A stretch of 64,000 nt of DNA from Billgrantia ethanolica (GTDB lineage Bacteria; Pseudomonadota; Gammaproteobacteria; Pseudomonadales; Halomonadaceae): positions 558,001-622,000 of the forward strand of contig NZ_JABFTX010000003.1 of assembly GCF_021404305.1 (NCBI RefSeq). The letters are read 5' to 3'. This document shows, piece by piece, positions 26,261 through 36,246 of this stretch. Each line of letters begins with the position of its first letter. The first letter of the stretch is position 1. The position numbers were made by a program, and so were the translations under genes. The notes under the pieces are model-generated. The model did no database searches, had not been told where the DNA came from, and saw only the letters and a list, made by a program, of their open reading frames with translations.

Positions 26261-26699
26261 GGCGGTCATCCATTCTGGCGGCGGTCGATGCATCGCACCA
26301 CTGCACAGAGAGATCCGTCGTGGCGTATCTGCCCGAGCACCACACACACAGGCTAATGGTATCGAACGAGGGTCGATGGGCCGGGTCGTTGGGAGCGGTG
26401 CATGAAGAAACGTTTTAAAATCGCTATACTAGCAAGCCGTTTCGTCGTGAAATCAACGCTCACCGTAGCCAGCCGCGGCGCAAAGTCTAATCCTTTTGCG
26501 CTGCAATATACAGGTTTGGCCCGGCTGCCGACGCTCATCCTTTGGGCGTATTTTTTCGGCCGCTGCACGGATTTCTTTAATCGCGACGTCACGCTGTGCG
26601 GGGGATACCCGGACGTCACGGCAGGCTCTGCCGTCGATGTCGGCGCTGCGAGGTGGCGGGGCGCCATGTCCGGACGATGAACTGACAGAAGGGAACTGC
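26261..26699. other. divergent region between the two Mrp operons
   Basis: About 440 bp without a convincing gene. TATACT at 26425-26430 after TTTTAAAA could be a -10 for the plus operon but lacks a good -35. GACGTCACG is repeated at 26585-26593 and 26612-26620, just before the plus-strand start. These may be regulator sites for one or both operons. Frames open here encode nothing recognisable. Confidence 0.45.
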
Positions 26700-29036
26700 A
26701 TGATGCAATTTGCCGTGCTATCGGGGTTCGTGCTGGCCGCCTTTGCGCCGTTGTTTCACCGCTGGTTCGGTGAGCGCGTCAGCTTCGTGCTGGCTGCGTT
26801 TCCGGCTGCGCTGGCGCTCTGGTTCCTGGGCCAGATGCCGGCGGTGATGCGCGGCGAGGTACTCTTTCTCGAGCTCGACTGGGTACCGTCGCTGGGCATG
26901 AGTCTGAGCTTCGTCATCGACGGTCTGGCGCTGCTGTTCGCGCTGCTGATTACCGTGATCGGTACCTTCGTGCTGATCTACGCAGGCGGTTACCTCAAGG
27001 GTCACCGTGATCTGGTGCGCTTCCACATCGTCATCCTGGCCTTCATGGTGTCGATGCTCGGGCTGGTGCTGGCCGACGGGCTGCTGACTCTATTCGTGTT
27101 CTGGGAGCTGACCAGCATCACCTCCTACCTGCTGATTGGCTTCAGCCATGCCGACATCGAAGCGCGCAAGTCGGCGCGCCAGGGTCTGTTCGTTACCTTC
27201 GCCGGGGGGCTGGCACTGATGGCGGGCCTGGTGCTGCTGGGCAACGCTGGCGGCAGCTGGTCGCTGGCCGAGATCAACGCCGGCGGTATCGACCTGCGCG
27301 AGCACGATCTCTACTTGCCCATGCTGCTGTGTCTGCTGTTGGCGGCCTTCACCAAGTCAGCCCAGTTCCCGTTCCACTTCTGGCTGCCCAATGCCATGGC
27401 TGCACCCACGCCGGTGTCGGCCTATCTGCATTCGGCCACCATGGTCAAGGCGGGTATCTACCTGCTGGCACGTCTGCAGCCGAGCCTGGGCGGCACCGAG
27501 GCCTGGGTCGGCATCCTGTCGGTGGTCGGCGCCGTCACGATGTTCACCGGAGCCTTCCTGGCCGTTCGTCACACCAATATCAAGAAGATGCTGGCCTACT
27601 CCACGGTGATGGCGCTCGGCACCCTGACGATGCTGTTGGGCATCGGTACCGAGGGCGCGCTGATCACCTTCGTTACTTTCCTGCTCGCCCACTCGCTCTA
27701 CAAGGGCGCGCTGTTCATGGTGGCCGGTATTCTCGATCACGAAACCGGCACCAAGGACATTACCGCCATGGGCGGTTTGCGGCCGCTGATGCCGGTGACG
27801 GCGGTGGTCGCCATCATCGCTGCGCTATCGCTGGCCGGGGCACCGCCGCTGTTCGGCTTCATCGCCAAGGAGATGATGTTCGAGGCGGCCCTCGAGGCGG
27901 AGGTCTTCGGCTGGCTGGTGCTGCTGCTGGCCTTCGTCTCGGCGTTCCTGACCATCGCCGTCGCCGCGATCATTGCGCTGCGGCCGTTCTTCGGCGAGCG
28001 TCGCACGACTCCGAGAGTGGCGCACGAGGCGCCGTTGTCGATGCTGCTCGGCCCGGCCTGTCTGGCGGCACTGTCGCTGTTGCTCGGCGTGCTGCCGGTC
28101 CTCGCCGGCATGGGAGTGCTCACGGCGGCGGCTTCGGCGGTAATGGGCGAGCCAGTGTCCGTCTATCTGTCCTTGTGGCATGGCATCAATCTGCCGCTGG
28201 TCATGTCGATCGTGACCCTGGCACTGGGCTACCTGCTGTTCAAACGCTGGGACCGCGTGCGTGCCCACCTCGCACGGCTCGATCCGGTCATGGCGCGCGG
28301 GCCGGAAGCGGGCTACGAGGCGTTCATGCACTGGGTCACGGTGGTCTCCGAGTGGCAGACGCGCATCCTGCAGAACGGCTACATGCGCAATTACATTCTG
28401 GTGATGGTGCTGGTGCTGATCGCCCTGCTGGGCAACTCGCTGCTGCTCAGGCATCCACTCGAGATCGCCTTCGAACTCGATGTGCGCTTCCATGAAGTGG
28501 TGGTGGTCGCCATGATGGTGCTCGGCGCGCTGTTCGCCGCGATTGCCCGCTCGCGGCTCAGTGCCGTGGTATCGGTGGGCATCATGGGCTTCTCCATCGC
28601 GCTCACCTTCATCCTGTTCAGCGCCCCGGATCTTGGCATCACACAGCTGCTGGTGGAGACCCTGACGGTAATCCTGCTGGTGCTGGTGCTGTTCCGCCTG
28701 CCGCGCTTCGCCAGCCTGTCGACGCCGCTGGAGCGGGTGCGTGACGTGCTGGTGGCGGGCAGCGTGGGCGTGCTGATCACGCTGCTGATCCTCACCGCCT
28801 GGGGCATCGACCAGTTCGTGCCGATCTCCGAGTACATGATCGAGAACAGCGTACCGCTGGCCCACGGGCGCAACATCGTCAACGTGATCCTGGTCGATTA
28901 CCGCTCGCTGGACACCCTGGGCGAGATCTTCGTACTGGCCCTGGCCGCCATCGGGGTCATCGCCATGCTCAAGCTGAGGGCGCCGGTAAAGCCCGCCAAA
29001 CCGGCGGCACAGGAGAAGGAGTCGAGCCATGGTTAA
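26700..29036 (+). CDS. mrpA: Na+/H+ antiporter subunit A (MrpA), operon 2
   Basis: 778 residues without a fused MrpB domain. NuoL-like core: [56 protein letters not shown]. Then the MrpA C-terminal part with [16 protein letters not shown] and [18 protein letters not shown]. The ATG at 26700 follows GAAGGGA; a second ATG is the next codon. It overlaps mrpB by 8 nt. Clear sequence divergence from the minus-strand MrpAB shows this is not a recent duplicate. Confidence 0.95.
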   Translation: MMQFAVLSGFVLAAFAPLFHRWFGERVSFVLAAFPAALALWFLGQMPAVMRGEVLFLELDWVPSLGMSLSFVIDGLALLFALLITVIGTFVLIYAGGYLKGHRDLVRFHIVILAFMVSMLGLVLADGLLTLFVFWELTSITSYLLIGFSHADIEARKSARQGLFVTFAGGLALMAGLVLLGNAGGSWSLAEINAGGIDLREHDLYLPMLLCLLLAAFTKSAQFPFHFWLPNAMAAPTPVSAYLHSATMVKAGIYLLARLQPSLGGTEAWVGILSVVGAVTMFTGAFLAVRHTNIKKMLAYSTVMALGTLTMLLGIGTEGALITFVTFLLAHSLYKGALFMVAGILDHETGTKDITAMGGLRPLMPVTAVVAIIAALSLAGAPPLFGFIAKEMMFEAALEAEVFGWLVLLLAFVSAFLTIAVAAIIALRPFFGERRTTPRVAHEAPLSMLLGPACLAALSLLLGVLPVLAGMGVLTAAASAVMGEPVSVYLSLWHGINLPLVMSIVTLALGYLLFKRWDRVRAHLARLDPVMARGPEAGYEAFMHWVTVVSEWQTRILQNGYMRNYILVMVLVLIALLGNSLLLRHPLEIAFELDVRFHEVVVVAMMVLGALFAAIARSRLSAVVSVGIMGFSIALTFILFSAPDLGITQLLVETLTVILLVLVLFRLPRFASLSTPLERVRDVLVAGSVGVLITLLILTAWGIDQFVPISEYMIENSVPLAHGRNIVNVILVDYRSLDTLGEIFVLALAAIGVIAMLKLRAPVKPAKPAAQEKESSHG

Positions 29037-29460
29037 GTCGGGTACGCTGATACTGCACACGGCGGCACGCATCCTGATGCCACTGCAGCTGTTGTTCTCC
29101 GTGTTCCTGCTGCTGCGCGGCCATGACGAGCCCGGCGGCGGTTTCATCGCCGGGCTGGTGGCGGCGGGGGCCTTTACCCTTTACCTGTTCGCCTTCGGCG
29201 TCAGCGCCACACGCGAGGTGCTGCGCATGGTGGATCCCCGCGACCTGATCGGCATGGGGCTGTTGTTCGGCATGGCCTCGGTGTTCCCCGCCTGGTTCGT
29301 GGATCAGCCCTTCCTCACCGCTCAGTGGTGGACGATCCCGGGCATCGACTTCTACGCCTCGACCCCGCTGATCTTCGACATCGGAGTGTATCTCGCCGTG
29401 CTGGGCTCGGTGCTGGCCATGGTCATGACGCTGATGGAGGTGGACAAGGATGAGCCGTAA
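29029..29460 (+). CDS. mrpB: Na+/H+ antiporter subunit B (MrpB), operon 2
   Basis: 143 residues, four helices, with [19 protein letters not shown] near residue 34, the same motif seen in the fused domain of operon 1, and [15 protein letters not shown] near the end. Starts inside the end of mrpA with GGAGAAGGAG upstream. Confidence 0.95.
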   Translation: MVKSGTLILHTAARILMPLQLLFSVFLLLRGHDEPGGGFIAGLVAAGAFTLYLFAFGVSATREVLRMVDPRDLIGMGLLFGMASVFPAWFVDQPFLTAQWWTIPGIDFYASTPLIFDIGVYLAVLGSVLAMVMTLMEVDKDEP

Positions 29461-29511
29461 ACACGTAGGCGCTGCGGGCGCCTTATCCCCGACTTCGAAG
29501 GGAGGAACGCT

Positions 29512-29859
29512 ATGGAACCGGTAATGGCCGTGGCCGTGGGCCTGCTCTATGCGGCCGCTATCTTCCTCATGTTGCGGCGCTCCATCGTCAAGCTGGTGAT
29601 CGGACTGATTTTGCTTTCCAACGCCGCCAATCTGCTGATCTTCACCACCGCCGGCATGACCCGCGGGGCGCCGCCGCTAATCCCCGAGGGGCTCTCAGCG
29701 CCGTTGGGCCCGGTGGCCGACCCCTTGCCCCAGGCCGTGGTATTGACCGCCATCGTGATCGCCTTTGGCGTGCTGGCATTTGCCGTGGTGCTGATTCGCC
29801 GGGCCTACGAAATCGTCAAGGCCGATGACCTGGACAAGATGAAGGAAACCGATACGTGA
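29512..29859 (+). CDS. mrpC: Na+/H+ antiporter subunit C (MrpC), operon 2
   Basis: 115 residues, three helices, NuoK-like: [21 protein letters not shown] and [22 protein letters not shown] 51-bp gap from mrpB is the largest spacing in this operon, but a GGGAGG site precedes the ATG and no terminator is visible. Confidence 0.95.
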   Translation: MEPVMAVAVGLLYAAAIFLMLRRSIVKLVIGLILLSNAANLLIFTTAGMTRGAPPLIPEGLSAPLGPVADPLPQAVVLTAIVIAFGVLAFAVVLIRRAYEIVKADDLDKMKETDT

Positions 29860-31430
29860 GGCCCGAAGTCGCCCTTCCCGTTCTTCTGCCGCTGCTGTCT
29901 GGGGCCATTTCGCTGCTGTTCTGGCGCTCTCGTCCCATGCAGCGTTTCACTGCCGTGGCCGGCAACCTCGCACTGCTCGGCGTGTCACTGTGGCTGCTGG
30001 TGTCCGTGATCCAGGAGGATTACGTGGTGATCCAGATGGGTGGCTGGCAAGCCCCCTTCGGCATCACCCTGGTGGCGGACATGCTCAGCGCGGTGATGAT
30101 CGTGCTCACCGGCCTCATGGGACTGGTACTGTCGATCTATTCGCTGGCCTCGACCGGTGACGGTCACGAGCGCTTCGGCTACTACCCGCTGATGCACCTG
30201 CTGCTGGCCGGCGTCGCTGGCGCCTTTCTCACCGGCGACGTGTTCAACCTCTATGTCTGGTTCGAGGTGATGCTGGTGGCCTCCTTTGCGCTGCTGATTC
30301 TCGGCGGCGAGAAGGCGCAGATGGAGGGGGCGATCAAGTACGTCACCCTCAATCTGCTGGCCTCGGTGATCTTCCTCTCCGCGGTGGGGCTACTCTACGG
30401 CATGGTCGGCACGCTCAACATGGCCGATGCCGCCCAGCGCCTGGCCGTGGCCGAACACCAGGGCATGGTCGAGGTGCTGGCGGTGATGTTCATGGTCGCC
30501 TTCGGCATCAAGGCGGCGGCGTTCCCGCTGTTCTTCTGGCTGCCGGCCTCCTACCACACGCCGCCTGTGGCGGTGTCGGCGCTGTTCGCCGGGCTACTGA
30601 CCAAGGTCGGCGTCTACGCCCTGTTCCGCTTCTTCACCCTGCTGTTCGACCAGACCCTGGGTTACACCCAGGAGCTGCTGATCTGGGGCGCCGCCCTGAC
30701 CATGGTCACCGGTGTGCTGGGGGCCGCGGCGCAGTTCGAATTCCGCCGCATTCTATCGTTCCACATCGTCAGCCAGATCGGCTACATGATTCTCGGCCTG
30801 GCGCTGTATACCCCGCTGGCCATCGCCGGGGGCATCTTCGCCGTGATGCACAACATGGTGGTCAAGACCAACCTGTTCCTCATCAGCGGCATTACCCGGC
30901 GACTGCAGGGCACCTACGAGCTGAAGAAGATGGGCGGACTCTATCGCGAGCGCCCCTGGCTGGCGGTGGCCTTCTTCCTCTCCGCCTTCTCGCTGGCCGG
31001 GGTGCCGCCGCTGTCGGGCTTCTTCGCCAAGTTTGTCATCGTGCGCGCGGGCATCGAGGCGGAAGCCTATGTGGTGACGGCAGTCGCGCTGTTGGTGGGG
31101 CTGATGACCCTCTATTCCATGGTCAAGATCTGGAACGAGGTATTCTGGAAGTCGCTGCCGGAAGACAACCTGGTGCCCACCGAAGAGGTGGTGGTGGGCG
31201 ACGACAGCCGCATGGTGCCGCCGAGCCTGTGGCTGATGTATCTGCCGGTGGCGGTGCTGGCCCTGTTTGCACTGCTGATCGGCGTGCTCGCCGAGCCGCT
31301 GATGGCGATGATGAACCAGATTGGCGAGCAGCTGATGAACCCGCAGGGGTATATAGAAGCGGTGCTGGGTGCCGATGTCGGGATCGAGGATGCCCTGATC
31401 GAAGCACCGGATGAGGAGGTGTCGCCATGA
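29856..31430 (+). CDS. mrpD: Na+/H+ antiporter subunit D (MrpD), operon 2
   Basis: 524 residues, NuoN-like, about 14 helices: [20 protein letters not shown] (key Glu), [20 protein letters not shown] (Lys) and [18 protein letters not shown]. It starts at GTG or ATG within a 4-nt overlap (track start 29856 reads GTG) and ends overlapping mrpE by 4 nt. The C-terminal 20 residues are acidic ([14 protein letters not shown]). Confidence 0.95.
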   Translation: MRPEVALPVLLPLLSGAISLLFWRSRPMQRFTAVAGNLALLGVSLWLLVSVIQEDYVVIQMGGWQAPFGITLVADMLSAVMIVLTGLMGLVLSIYSLASTGDGHERFGYYPLMHLLLAGVAGAFLTGDVFNLYVWFEVMLVASFALLILGGEKAQMEGAIKYVTLNLLASVIFLSAVGLLYGMVGTLNMADAAQRLAVAEHQGMVEVLAVMFMVAFGIKAAAFPLFFWLPASYHTPPVAVSALFAGLLTKVGVYALFRFFTLLFDQTLGYTQELLIWGAALTMVTGVLGAAAQFEFRRILSFHIVSQIGYMILGLALYTPLAIAGGIFAVMHNMVVKTNLFLISGITRRLQGTYELKKMGGLYRERPWLAVAFFLSAFSLAGVPPLSGFFAKFVIVRAGIEAEAYVVTAVALLVGLMTLYSMVKIWNEVFWKSLPEDNLVPTEEVVVGDDSRMVPPSLWLMYLPVAVLALFALLIGVLAEPLMAMMNQIGEQLMNPQGYIEAVLGADVGIEDALIEAPDEEVSP

Positions 31431-31900
31431 CGGGAGCTATCTGGAACCTGCTGCTGGCGCTGGCCTGGGTCATCCTTTCCGGCGACTTCTCGGGGCTCAA
31501 CCTGGTGGTCGGGCTGGTCTTCGGCTACATCACTCTGGTGCTGATCGAGCCGCAGGTCGACGCCCTGGCCGGCTACCCGGCACGGGTGCCGCGGATCCTC
31601 AAATTCCTCGGCTTCTTCATCAAGGAGCTGGTGCAGGCCAATCTGCGGGTCGGATTCGATATCCTGACCCCGCCCTGGCACATGAAGCCGGGGGTGATCG
31701 CCATGCCTCTCGAGGCGCGCACGGAGCTCGAGATCACCATGGTCGCCAACCTGATCTCGCTGACACCTGGCACCCTGAGCCTGGACGTTTCCGACGACCG
31801 CAAGGTGCTCTACATCCACGCCATGTTCCTCGACGACGAAGAGGAGCTGCGCCGCAACCTCAAGGAAATGGAATACCGTGCACTGGAGCTGTTCCGTTGA
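31427..31900 (+). CDS. mrpE: Na+/H+ antiporter subunit E (MrpE), operon 2
   Basis: 157 residues. N-terminal helices are followed by the conserved cytoplasmic motif VANLISLTPGTLSLDVSDD. Coupled to mrpD by ATGA. Confidence 0.94.
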   Translation: MTGAIWNLLLALAWVILSGDFSGLNLVVGLVFGYITLVLIEPQVDALAGYPARVPRILKFLGFFIKELVQANLRVGFDILTPPWHMKPGVIAMPLEARTELEITMVANLISLTPGTLSLDVSDDRKVLYIHAMFLDDEEELRRNLKEMEYRALELFR

Positions 31901-31927
31901 GTACGCCAAGGCCGAGTGGGGAGTGAT

Positions 31928-32197
31928 ATGGCCACAGTGATTCTGATAAGCCAGGTGTTGATGGGCATCGCTCTGATCCTGGCCTTCGTGCGTGTCGTCA
32001 GAGGTCCCAGCCTGCCCGACCGAGTGGTGGCGCTGGAGCTGTTCGCCAGCATCGTGGTGGGGCTGGTGGGCGTCTATGCCATTCGCACCGATGTCTCCAG
32101 CTTTCTGGATGCCGCCATCGTTATCGCGCTGATGGGCTTCCTGGCCGCCATCGGTTTTGCCCGATTCCTGGAGCGTGGAGGGCCGCGAGATGATTGA
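31928..32197 (+). CDS. mrpF: Na+/H+ antiporter subunit F (MrpF), operon 2
   Basis: 89 residues, three helices, with RVVRGPSLPDRVVALELFAS. The start at 31928 has GGGGAG just upstream; a frame opening at 31916 would include that site. Overlaps mrpG by 8 nt. Confidence 0.93.
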   Translation: MATVILISQVLMGIALILAFVRVVRGPSLPDRVVALELFASIVVGLVGVYAIRTDVSSFLDAAIVIALMGFLAAIGFARFLERGGPRDD

Positions 32198-32594
32198 GAC
32201 CATCAAGGGCTTTCTGATCCTCACCGGTGCCCTCTTCATGCTGCTGGCGGCGCTGGGCATTCTGCGTCTGCCCGATCTGCTCACCCGCATGCATGCCACC
32301 ACCAAGGCGGCGGCGCTGGGGGTGATCCTGATCATGCTGGCAGTGGCCGTGCATTTCGGCGAGGTGGCGGTGGTGGCGCGGGCCTTCGCCATCATCGTCT
32401 TCGTGTTGATGACCGCTCCGGTGGCGGCTCATGTGATCGGCCGGGCGGGCTACTTCGTCGGCTCCAAGCTGTGGAGCGGTACGGTGAAGGACGAGCTTAG
32501 GCCCAATTACGACCCGCTCACTCACGAACTCAAGAGCGGTCTGGAAACGGATAGCAACGCGGTGCATCAGCCGCGCGAGAACGATCCCAAGTGA
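32190..32594 (+). CDS. mrpG: Na+/H+ antiporter subunit G (MrpG), operon 2
   Basis: 134 residues: three helices with LRLPDLLTRMHATTKAAALG, then a hydrophilic tail rich in Asp, Glu and Asn. GGAGG lies about 8 bp before the ATG at 32190. Last gene of the seven-gene operon. Confidence 0.93.
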   Translation: MIETIKGFLILTGALFMLLAALGILRLPDLLTRMHATTKAAALGVILIMLAVAVHFGEVAVVARAFAIIVFVLMTAPVAAHVIGRAGYFVGSKLWSGTVKDELRPNYDPLTHELKSGLETDSNAVHQPRENDPK

Positions 32595-32704
32595 GGCTGG
32601 CCACGCGGTTACACAAAGCGACGTTTTCCGCGTGCGGCAGGGCTGGTCTGAGGGCCGCTTCTGCGCCATTATCGGTGGCCTTCGACGTAAAGGAATACCG
32701 CGCC

Positions 32705-34009
32705 ATGATTCGTCCTCTGTTCCCTGTCGCTCTGCTCACCCTGGCCCTTGCCGGGTGTCAATCCGGCTCCATCACGCCTGTGCAGGAGGCGGCGGCCGAT
32801 GAGCGCCCGCCGAGCGCTGCCGACTCGAGTGCCGCTCCGGCATCCAGCAATGCCGCCACGTCTGCCAGCAGCGAGGCGGAGCCCGCCGCGCCGGCCGACT
32901 TCCAGGCCTGGCTGCGCGACTTCCGTCGTCAGGCCCGAGGCGAGGGCATCAGCGAGGCGACCCTGTCGCGGGCGCTGGATGGTGTGCGCTACCGTCCGCG
33001 TGTCATCGAACTGGACCGCTCCCAGCCAGAATTCGTGCGTCCCATCTGGCAGTATCTCGATACCGCGGTTTCCCAGGCGCGTGTGAGCCAGGGGCGGGCC
33101 AAGCTTGCCGAGCATCGCGACACGGCCCGGCGCATGGAGCAGCGATACGGCGTGCCGGCCGAGATCATCGTGGCGATCTGGGGCATCGAGAGCAACTACG
33201 GCGGTAATTTTGGCGATTTCTCCACTCTCGAAGCGCTGGCGACCCTGGCCTTCGACGGCCGACGCAGCGATTTCGCTCGTGGAGAATTGCTGGCCGCGCT
33301 GCGCATCATCGAGGCTGGCGACATCGCACCGGAGCGCATGGTCGGCTCCTGGGCCGGCGCCATGGGCCACACCCAGTTCATTCCTTCCAGCTTCGAGGCT
33401 TACGCGGTGGATGGCGACGGCGACGGTCGCCGCGATATCTGGGGCAGTATCCCGGACGTGATGGCTTCCACCGCGAACTACCTGGCGCGGGCAGGTTGGC
33501 AGCCCGGGCAGCCGTGGTTCGTCGAGGTGCGGCTACCGAACGATTTCGACTATGCCCAGACCGAGCTGACCACGCGGCGTTCGAGCCAGGAGTGGGCAGC
33601 ACAGGGGGTGAGCCGTCTCAGCGGCGGCAGCCTGCCGGCCTTCGACCAGGCCTCGGTGCTGGCCCCGGCGGGCGCCCAGGGGCCGGCCTTCCTGGTAGGA
33701 CCCAACTACCGTGCCATCCTGCGCTACAACAACGCCACCAGCTATGCGCTGGCGGTGGGCACCCTGGCCGACAGGATCGCAGAGCGGGACGGCATCCGCA
33801 GTGACTGGCCGCGCGACGAGCAGCCGCTCTCGCGAGGTCAGGTGCGTGAGATGCAGCAGGCGCTCAATGCCCGTGGCTTCGATGTCGGTGCGCCGGATGG
33901 TGTGATGGGCCCGAATACCCGGCGCGGCCTGCGCGATTACCAGCGCAGCATCGGCGTCACGCCGGATGGGTTTGCGACTCTGAGCCTGCTGCAGCGGCTG
34001 CAGCGTTGA
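32705..34009 (+). CDS. Lytic murein transglycosylase (MltB family) with peptidoglycan-binding domain, lipoprotein
   Basis: 434 residues. A lipoprotein signal ends LALAGC, then comes a Ser/Ala/Glu-rich linker (about 20-65). An MltB-like SLT domain carries the catalytic Glu in IVAIWGIESNYGGNFG and the motif GSWAGAMGHTQFIPSSF. A PG_binding_1 domain closes the protein (REMQQALNARGFDVGAPDGVMG, PNTRRGLRDYQ). It cleaves the MurNAc-GlcNAc bond, forming 1,6-anhydroMurNAc, and is anchored in the outer membrane. AAAGGAA lies about 10 bp before ATG 32705. Recycled anhydroMurNAc would feed AmgK/MurU encoded 9 kb away. Confidence 0.93.
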   Translation: MIRPLFPVALLTLALAGCQSGSITPVQEAAADERPPSAADSSAAPASSNAATSASSEAEPAAPADFQAWLRDFRRQARGEGISEATLSRALDGVRYRPRVIELDRSQPEFVRPIWQYLDTAVSQARVSQGRAKLAEHRDTARRMEQRYGVPAEIIVAIWGIESNYGGNFGDFSTLEALATLAFDGRRSDFARGELLAALRIIEAGDIAPERMVGSWAGAMGHTQFIPSSFEAYAVDGDGDGRRDIWGSIPDVMASTANYLARAGWQPGQPWFVEVRLPNDFDYAQTELTTRRSSQEWAAQGVSRLSGGSLPAFDQASVLAPAGAQGPAFLVGPNYRAILRYNNATSYALAVGTLADRIAERDGIRSDWPRDEQPLSRGQVREMQQALNARGFDVGAPDGVMGPNTRRGLRDYQRSIGVTPDGFATLSLLQRLQR

Positions 34010-34017
34010 ACCGGTGA

Positions 34018-34047
34018 CCCCGCTTTGACCGGTGAGCCAGAGCGGGG
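34018..34047. terminator. hairpin between convergent genes
   Basis: CCCCGCT and AGCGGGG pair across a 16-nt loop between the transglycosylase and the next minus-strand gene. No T-run, so weak support. Confidence 0.35.
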
Positions 34048-34086
34048 CACCAGGTAAGGCAGGATGTTGGGCAAGAGCCCGACAGC

Positions 34087-34671
34087 CTAGTTGTTGGTCC
34101 AGCGATCCAGGGTTTCACTGATGGTACGTCCGGCCCGTTCGGCGCCCTCCTGGGTGCGCTCCCAGGCCTGTTCGGCCCCTTCGCCGACGCGATCGGCACC
34201 GCGGCGAGTCTGCTGCCAGGCGCTGTCGGCGCCTTCTCCGGCGCTATGCCACGCCTCGCGGGTGCGCTCGCGCGCCATGTCCCACCACTCCTGGTCGTAG
34301 CGCGGCATGGCCTCCAGCGACTCCGGGTCGGCGTCGACGATGATGTCATGGACCGTTTCGCCATCATCTTCGTAGTTGATCAGCCGATAGTGGGCGTTGG
34401 TGATCACCAGGTAGTCGCCGTTCTCTACCAGGTTGGCGTCAGGGCGAACGACGATGGCATGTACCTGCCGATCATCGCCGAGCAGAATATCTACCACCTC
34501 GCCCGGCTGGCTGTCCGGTGCCGCCTCGAAATGCACCTCGGCATCGAAGAGCGCCCGGGAGGAGTAGAGCCCCTGAGGCTCGAACTGTGCCTGTACGGCA
34601 GTGGCAAGGCCGGTGAGCAGCAGTCCGGCCGAGGCGGAAATGAGCGTCCTTTTCATGCGTGGGTGTATCAT
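34087..34671 (-). CDS. secreted PRC-barrel-like protein with amphipathic repeat tail
   Basis: 194 residues from the chosen ATG. A Sec signal peptide ends at TAVQA before QFEPQ. The middle (about 45-120) has strands typical of PRC-barrel domains (DSQPGEVVDILLGDDRQVHAIVV, then NGDYLVITNAHYRLINYED). The last 60 residues repeat an approximate 11-residue pattern (EGADSAWQQTR, RGADRVGEGAE, QAWERTQEGAE), predicted as an amphipathic helix of LEA or apolipoprotein type. Start choice: AGAGGA precedes ATG 34671; ATG 34656 (MKRTLIS) lacks a site. Function unknown; probably periplasmic, perhaps stress-related. Diverges from the next gene. Confidence 0.7.
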   Translation of the reverse strand: MIHPRMKRTLISASAGLLLTGLATAVQAQFEPQGLYSSRALFDAEVHFEAAPDSQPGEVVDILLGDDRQVHAIVVRPDANLVENGDYLVITNAHYRLINYEDDGETVHDIIVDADPESLEAMPRYDQEWWDMARERTREAWHSAGEGADSAWQQTRRGADRVGEGAEQAWERTQEGAERAGRTISETLDRWTNN

Positions 34672-34784
34672 CGTTTCGCCATCCTCTTCCATGGTGACAT
34701 CAACAGTATAGTAAATGTAACAATGTTCGGGCGGCTGCGACATGCCGCGGTAGAGTGAGCATCGACGACAATGGAGCTATCGTC

Positions 34785-35423
34785 ATGAAGAGTGTGTACC
34801 GGAAAGATCCGGCTCGAAAGTTGCGTAACCGGCTGTTGGCAACGGTGGGCGCGCTGTTGCTGGCGGCGCCGGCCATGGCTGAGGAGCCGGTCGTGTTCGG
34901 CTGGGTCGAGAAGAGTACGCTCGAACCCTGGGGAGTCGAAGTGAAGGCCAAGTTGGACAGCGGCGCCTTGACCTCCTCTCTGGATGCCCGCGATATCGAG
35001 ACCTTCGACAAGAACGGCGAGGAGTGGGTGCGCTTTCGCCTGGAGTTGACCGATGAGGCCAGCGGCGAGCCGTTCGAGGAGAGCCTGGAGCTGCCACTCT
35101 ACCGCGACATTCGCGTGCGCGGAGCCGGCGGTCGCGACGAGCGCCCGGTGGTGCTGATGAAGATCTGCATGGGCGACACCATCCACGAGGAGCAGTTCAG
35201 CCTGCGTGACCGGGAGGAGATGCACTATCCGCTGCTGCTGGGTAGGCGCACCATCGGCCATCTGGGCCTGCTCGACGTCACTCGCACCTTTCTCAATTCG
35301 CCCGACTGCGGTGACGATGCCGAGGTGATGCGCTACGAGAGCGAGGATGAGGGCGACATCGAGGACGACGACGTAGAGGACGACGACGTAGAGGACGATG
35401 ACGTAGAGGACGACGAGGCCTGA
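34785..35423 (+). CDS. secreted retropepsin-like (RimK-associated Zn-protease family) protein with acidic tail
   Basis: 212 residues. A signal peptide ends at APAMA before EEPVV. The domain has GVEVKAKLDSGALTSSLDARD near residue 50, where DSGA is the aspartic-protease-like motif of the DUF/Zn-protease (PF05618-type) family found with RimK-like ligases. RTIGHLGLLDVTRTFL follows near 165. The tail is nearly pure Asp/Glu/Val, coded by a tandem repeat. GGAG lies 8 bp before ATG 34785. No RimK-like or GAK-transglutaminase gene is next to it. Protease activity is predicted from the motif only. Confidence 0.8.
   Translation: MKSVYRKDPARKLRNRLLATVGALLLAAPAMAEEPVVFGWVEKSTLEPWGVEVKAKLDSGALTSSLDARDIETFDKNGEEWVRFRLELTDEASGEPFEESLELPLYRDIRVRGAGGRDERPVVLMKICMGDTIHEEQFSLRDREEMHYPLLLGRRTIGHLGLLDVTRTFLNSPDCGDDAEVMRYESEDEGDIEDDDVEDDDVEDDDVEDDEA
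35361..35417 (+). repeat. 15-bp tandem repeat in the acidic tail
   Basis: GAGGACGACGACGTA occurs at 35361-35375 and 35376-35390, then again with one change at 35391-35405, plus a partial unit. It encodes repeated EDDDV. Confidence 0.95.
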
Positions 35424-35439
35424 TGCTGCCTGCCCGGCA

Positions 35440-36153
35440 TCAGAACAGCCGGGCGAGCAAAGCGACTACCGCGGTCTCCACCCGCAGGATGCGGGGGCCT
35501 AGATGGATGCCCTCGCAGCCCGCCTCGAGCAGCCGTTCCACCTCATAAGGGATGAAGCCGCCCTCGGGTCCGATGAGCAGCAGGCTGGGCTCGCTCAGGC
35601 CGGTGGGGCAGGGATTGGGCATGCCGGGGTGGGCGACGAGCCCGCGGTGGCCGTCGAGCAGCAGCGGTAGCTGATCCTCGACGAAGGGGCGAAAGCCCTT
35701 GGCCACGCTGACGTCGGGCAGTACCGTGTCCCGTGCCTGTTCGAGGCCCAGCACCAGATGCTCGTGAATCTTCGTCGGCTCGAGCTCCGGCGACTGCCAG
35801 TAGCTCTTCTCCACCCGGCGGGTATGCAGCAGGGTGATCCGTTTCACCCCCATGGCAGTGACGTGCTCGAGGCTTCTGGCCAGCATGCGCGGGCGGGGCA
35901 GGGCCAGCACCAGGTGCACCGGCAGCGCCGGCGGCGGTGGCGTGTCGAGCGCTTCGAGCGTGAAGTGGGCTTCGTCGTCGGAGAGCAGCGTGAGCTCACC
36001 GCGACCGATGCCGCCGCCTTGCACGCCGAGGGTCAGGACGTCGCCGACCCGGGCGCGATGCACTTCCTTCAGGTGACGCAGGCGGCGCGGGTCGCGCAAG
36101 CACGCCAGGCGGTCGTGCCGGATATCTTCCGGGGCCAGCAGTATCAAGTTCAT
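35440..36153 (-). CDS. rsmE: 16S rRNA (uracil1498-N3)-methyltransferase RsmE
   Basis: 237 residues. An N-terminal PUA-like domain (RHLKEVHRARVGDVLTL) is followed by a SPOUT knot domain: LVLALPRPRMLARSLEHVTAMG, EQARDTVLPDV, LIGPEGGFIPYEVERL and LGPRILRVETAVVALLA. It methylates U1498 of 16S rRNA. A longer in-frame opening up to 36294 lacks homology; the ATG at 36153 gives the usual MNLILL start. Confidence 0.96.
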   Translation of the reverse strand: MNLILLAPEDIRHDRLACLRDPRRLRHLKEVHRARVGDVLTLGVQGGGIGRGELTLLSDDEAHFTLEALDTPPPPALPVHLVLALPRPRMLARSLEHVTAMGVKRITLLHTRRVEKSYWQSPELEPTKIHEHLVLGLEQARDTVLPDVSVAKGFRPFVEDQLPLLLDGHRGLVAHPGMPNPCPTGLSEPSLLLIGPEGGFIPYEVERLLEAGCEGIHLGPRILRVETAVVALLARLF

Positions 36154-36246
36154 CGGGTCTCGTTGGTCGCTTCGATTTGCAAGGGCGTTAGCGCGGTGCA
36201 CAATAGCAGCCAAGGGCAAACCTGCCTTCCCATAAGGAGTGCCGTC

